A stretch of 64,000 bases of DNA from Oleidesulfovibrio sp047973035 (GTDB taxonomy: Bacteria; Desulfobacterota; Desulfovibrionia; Desulfovibrionales; Desulfovibrionaceae). The translations under genes and the position numbers were made by a program. Below the pieces are notes generated by a model. That model saw only the letters and a program-made list of their open reading frames with translations, was not told where the DNA came from and did not search any database. The DNA lies in contig NZ_JBKEBF010000020.1 of NCBI RefSeq assembly GCF_047973035.1, forward strand, positions 1 through 64,000. The letters run 5' to 3'. Of this stretch, positions 60,987 to 64,000 are shown in pieces (position 1 is the stretch's first letter; every line of letters starts with the position of its first letter).

Positions 60987-61646
60987 TTACTCCTTTTCTA
61001 CCCACTCGGTCTGAACGCGCATGACCACTTCTTCAATAGTAGAAAGCTGGTCAGGGGGGCATACGCCGATAAGCGGCTGCCCTGCGTCCACGTTTTCATT
61101 ATGCTGAAAGTACACTGCATAAATAACGCCCTCAGGGCCTTCATAGTGCAATGGAGTTTCACGCTTCATGCGGGACATGATGAACAGTTCCATCCCGTTC
61201 TGCACAGTAACCGATTTCGGACCGGAAACTTTTACTTTTTTATCTATTTCAGGAGTAAAGTAATACTTTGCCCGTTCCGGTGCAGCAAAAAGATGCAGCG
61301 CCTTCTTCAGAATAATACCTAGCACTTCCTGCTTGGAAAGGTAGTGACGGATGCTGACCAGCGGTGTTCCAGCCTCGACAAAAGTTCCTTCGTGCTCACG
61401 GAATATCTGTTTTACAGAGCCTTTTTCAAAAGCATGAATCGGCTTTACGTTACGCTCGCGCTCAATAGACGCCAGCAGTGTTCCGGGAACCTCTTTCCAC
61501 GTACCGGACGGTCCGCGAACTTTTTTGCCTTCTTTGACAGGCGCAAAAGTCACCACGCCGGTATGGGGAGCCACAATAGTCTCTTCTTCGTAAGGAGAGG
61601 CTTTTATCTCTTCGAGCAATTTCGAAATATCAAGCACGGTTGTCAC
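60987..61646 (-). CDS. Tandem biotinyl/lipoyl-domain protein, candidate BCCP-like carrier
   Basis: A 219-residue protein with two barrel-sandwich repeats. The first reads GTLLASIERERNVKPIHAFE and ends EGTFVEAGTPLVSIRH; the residues matching the biotin motif are Glu-Arg, so it cannot be biotinylated. The second reads MELFIMSRMKRETPLHYEGP and ends ENVDAGQPLIGV. It aligns with EAMKM of biotin carboxyl carriers with Met-Lys kept but the following Met replaced by Arg. It directly follows the carboxyltransferase gene, so a role as carboxyl carrier is inferred, but biotinylation should be tested. Confidence 0.75.
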   Translation of the reverse strand: MTTVLDISKLLEEIKASPYEEETIVAPHTGVVTFAPVKEGKKVRGPSGTWKEVPGTLLASIERERNVKPIHAFEKGSVKQIFREHEGTFVEAGTPLVSIRHYLSKQEVLGIILKKALHLFAAPERAKYYFTPEIDKKVKVSGPKSVTVQNGMELFIMSRMKRETPLHYEGPEGVIYAVYFQHNENVDAGQPLIGVCPPDQLSTIEEVVMRVQTEWVEKE

Positions 61647-61700
61647 CCGTTATCCTTGTTGCGGGCCCTTACGGGCCCCCAATTATCTTCCAGTTGGCTT

Positions 61701-63965
61701 CTAGCGGTAATAAAGGTTGCGTCCGCCCATGGTCAAAAGAGCCTGACGCAGGTTATGCCTTGCTTCTCTGCGGTCCCAGATACCCTGAATATGTCCACGG
61801 CTAAGCGCTTTAAAAGCGTTGTGGTAATCAGGCGGGATATCCATACCGGTGGTCTCTTTGATAACACCGCGACCGGCAAAACCGATATTCGCGGAACGGA
61901 TAGAGAACTGGTACGGCGAACAACCAAGGAAGCTTGCAAGAGGTCCTGCGTACGAATTGGTGTCGTACACAACCAGATAGAGGCCGCCTTCTTCTATGTA
62001 ACGGCGCACAGCCATGGTGCAACGCGGCATCTGAAGAACACCGTTGGTGCCCTCCTGAATACGGATGCCCGCAGTGCCGTGAACATAGGCGATAAAAGGA
62101 AAACGTTTTTTCTTGGCGCGCTCTGCTGCACGGATAAACTTTTCACCCTCTGCAGCGCCTACAGAGCCGCCACGGAACGGAGCAGTAAGCATGGCAACAA
62201 CAACTTTAATATTGTCGATACGCGCTTCAAAGGTCACGCAACCGGATTTCTGACCGGTTTTCTGCTTGGCCTGATCTAGCTTGACATCAAAGCCTTCAAA
62301 CCCGAGGGGGTTGGCGGCTTCCAGCTCGGAGTTAAATTCAAACACCGAGCCGTTATCAAAGATATTGTGGACAAACCATTTGTTTTCCATCGGGAAATGG
62401 TGTCCGCAGTAGTTGCAGACACCGGCAAATTCACCGAACAGATCAGGTGCCCACAGGTCAAGGCAGCCATGCGTTGCGGCATTGGGGCAGGTGACAGTGC
62501 GATCGTCTTTAGCTCTGGGGCTGACATAGCGCCATTCGCCGTTACGCTGATCTTCCTGATCCCACTGCGAAAGCATGGTCAGCTCTTTTTCTTTATCCTC
62601 TGCAGCCTTGTTGGTGCCGGGTAAAGAACTGCTGATCTTACGCCACGGGCTGAGTAGCTTGGTCATCAGCACACGAGCTTCCGCGTCCACTTCTTCCACG
62701 GCATAGACAATACGCTGCTGGTGCTTACGCCACAGATCATACTTGAAATAGGAGTATACATCCCAGCCGAGATCGTATCCCCATTCCCATATTTTGCGAT
62801 GTGCGGGGCGTCTGTCGAGGCAGGCCTGACGTGAAAGGCGACGGAACTTGCGATGACGCTTCATGACCAGACGGTCACGGGCGTTGGAGGACAGACTCCA
62901 GCGAACATAAATGTTGTCAAAATCAAGAGGAGCGCCCTTCTTACCGCGCCTGCGGCGCAGAGCCATAGCACGGAAAGGAGCAAAGCCCTTAACGCTCAGG
63001 ATGACTTCGTCGGTAGCGCGGATAACTTCCTGCCGCACAGAACGGAAGAAGTCATAGTGATAAGGGCGCGCACCAAGAGAAGGTTCATCAATCACATGGT
63101 CAATGTAGCCCATGCGCTTGTTATCAGCAGCAGTGATACGCAGCTGACGAGCGCACTTTTCGATAAGCTCCGGAGTCGCTCTCTGGCCGTCTCTCAGACG
63201 ACCTTCAATGGCGGCTGCGCCTTCTGGCGAAATAACCGAATAATAGCCGTGAGACAGCATCAGACGGGTATCGGCAAGGCCGATAGCTTCCGCACCGCCG
63301 GAACCGCCTTCAGAGAAGACAGCAACAACAGGTACGCGCAGCCCTGCCATTTCATACAGGTTGCGTGCAATCTGCTGTGCTGCACCGGGAGCATCTTCGA
63401 TAGGGAACGAACCAGGAGTGAATACGTAGGTATGAATCGGAATGTTTTCCGTTTCAGCAACCTTCATATAGTGCAACGCCTTGGCGTTACCCCACGGTTT
63501 TACAGAGCCCCCGTTACGAAACTCTTCACCGTGGCCTTTTTCCTGCCCGATAACCATAACAGGCTGGTGGTAGGTCTTTTTGCCGCTACGACGGGTGATG
63601 TAGGCCCGGGCAATCAGCATACTGGGGTCGATGCTGTTTTCGTCCTTTCCACCGATTTCGGTGTAGTTGTCGTATACGTTTTCAAGGAGATCACGCAGAC
63701 ACACACGCTGCGAATGACGCACAATACGCACTCTGTCCATGGGAGTCAGCTCTTCTTCAAGCTTGCGCTCCACAAAATCGAACAGATCCTCAACAGTAGC
63801 CACAGCAGACTGCTGCTCGGAAGCAGACAGATGTTTTTCCCTCAGCATCAGTTCATGCAGCTTGCTTTCAAGCAGGCGGAGATTTTCTTCCTGCTTGTCA
63901 GTAAACACGTCCCGAATGTAGTTCAGACGGTCATTCAGCTGATGCAATTTCTTATCAAGATCCAT
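61701..63965 (-). CDS. Acetyl-CoA carboxylase carboxyltransferase, fused AccA-AccD
   Basis: A 754-residue fusion. Residues ~1-330 match the alpha subunit (RAYITRRSGKKTYHQPVMVI, GQEKGHG, FPIEDAPGAAQQIARNLYEM, SEGGSGGAEAIGLADTRLML, YYSVISPEGAAAI). A basic linker of ~100 residues follows. Residues ~460-750 match the beta subunit with a Cys4 ribbon (TCPNAATHGCLD ... CNYCGHHF) and the oxyanion region (RGGSVGAAEGEKFIRAAERA, GTAGIRIQEGTNGVLQMPR). The CxxC of the usual ribbon is replaced on one side by a Cys pair spaced by eight. It transfers carboxylate from biotin to acetyl-CoA for fatty-acid synthesis. Confidence 0.92.
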   Translation of the reverse strand: MDLDKKLHQLNDRLNYIRDVFTDKQEENLRLLESKLHELMLREKHLSASEQQSAVATVEDLFDFVERKLEEELTPMDRVRIVRHSQRVCLRDLLENVYDNYTEIGGKDENSIDPSMLIARAYITRRSGKKTYHQPVMVIGQEKGHGEEFRNGGSVKPWGNAKALHYMKVAETENIPIHTYVFTPGSFPIEDAPGAAQQIARNLYEMAGLRVPVVAVFSEGGSGGAEAIGLADTRLMLSHGYYSVISPEGAAAIEGRLRDGQRATPELIEKCARQLRITAADNKRMGYIDHVIDEPSLGARPYHYDFFRSVRQEVIRATDEVILSVKGFAPFRAMALRRRRGKKGAPLDFDNIYVRWSLSSNARDRLVMKRHRKFRRLSRQACLDRRPAHRKIWEWGYDLGWDVYSYFKYDLWRKHQQRIVYAVEEVDAEARVLMTKLLSPWRKISSSLPGTNKAAEDKEKELTMLSQWDQEDQRNGEWRYVSPRAKDDRTVTCPNAATHGCLDLWAPDLFGEFAGVCNYCGHHFPMENKWFVHNIFDNGSVFEFNSELEAANPLGFEGFDVKLDQAKQKTGQKSGCVTFEARIDNIKVVVAMLTAPFRGGSVGAAEGEKFIRAAERAKKKRFPFIAYVHGTAGIRIQEGTNGVLQMPRCTMAVRRYIEEGGLYLVVYDTNSYAGPLASFLGCSPYQFSIRSANIGFAGRGVIKETTGMDIPPDYHNAFKALSRGHIQGIWDRREARHNLRQALLTMGGRNLYYR

Positions 63966-64000
63966 ATCGCTCCTCCCCGCTTACGGGGATAATGCCTTAT

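Overview
The window looks like about 64 kb of chromosome from a Gram-negative deltaproteobacterium. A marine sulfate reducer of the Desulfovibrionaceae (Halodesulfovibrio-like) is my best guess. The reasons are a fused AccA-AccD carboxyltransferase, several TRAP/sigma54-type genes, a thiSGHFE operon, an AddAB-type nuclease pair, moderate GC and outer-membrane systems. The species is inferred from gene content, because no database could be searched.

Region 1 (1-16.2 kb) is an accessory island on the minus strand. It holds a contact-dependent inhibition (CDI) locus, cdiB-cdiA, followed by an array of displaced toxin/immunity cassettes. The island is heavily decayed. cdiB is frameshifted, and cdiA ends in only the last ~30 residues of a barnase-like RNase. 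Its barstar-like immunity genes are intact. Downstream lie four further toxin C-termini (one Ntox17-like, one PD-(D/E)XK-like, one HNH/EndoVII-like, one unidentified), each with its own immunity gene, plus repeated pieces of the cdiA body. The debris is punctuated by Tn3-family-like 38-bp inverted repeats, two IS6-type ends and an IS3-family transposase fragment. A TrbM gene, a plasmid-type winged-helix/zinc-ribbon gene and a possible antisense RNA lie between the CDI locus and an initiator tRNA gene.

Region 2 (16.2-38.8 kb) is housekeeping. It contains polyprenyl-phosphate glycosyltransferase and membrane genes, metG and a RicT/PSP1 gene, an HD-domain gene, a glycosyltransferase, a phosphofructokinase, addA/addB-type helicase-nucleases and a nitronate monooxygenase. 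These are followed by a long minus-strand operon (tol-pal YbgF-like, dprA, a small regulator-like protein, HDOD, REC-GGDEF, Xer recombinase) and a membrane protein.

Region 3 (39.2-48.1 kb) holds a tetR-MFP-RND efflux operon with a clear operator, then a thiSGHFE thiamine operon preceded by two tandem TPP riboswitches, each with its own terminator.

Region 4 (48.2-57.4 kb) looks like an alanine/D-alanine utilisation cluster. It contains alanine dehydrogenase behind a strong sigma54-type promoter, an ACT-PAS-AAA+ enhancer-binding regulator, a VanX-like D-Ala-D-Ala dipeptidase, a three-gene TRAP transporter, alanine racemase and a divergent IclR regulator. Together they suggest import and conversion of D-alanyl compounds to pyruvate and ammonia.

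Region 5 (57.7-64 kb) holds a PAS sensor kinase, a small Pmp3 membrane protein, and a minus-strand operon of the fused carboxyltransferase, a tandem biotinyl-barrel protein, a hypothetical gene and ssb.
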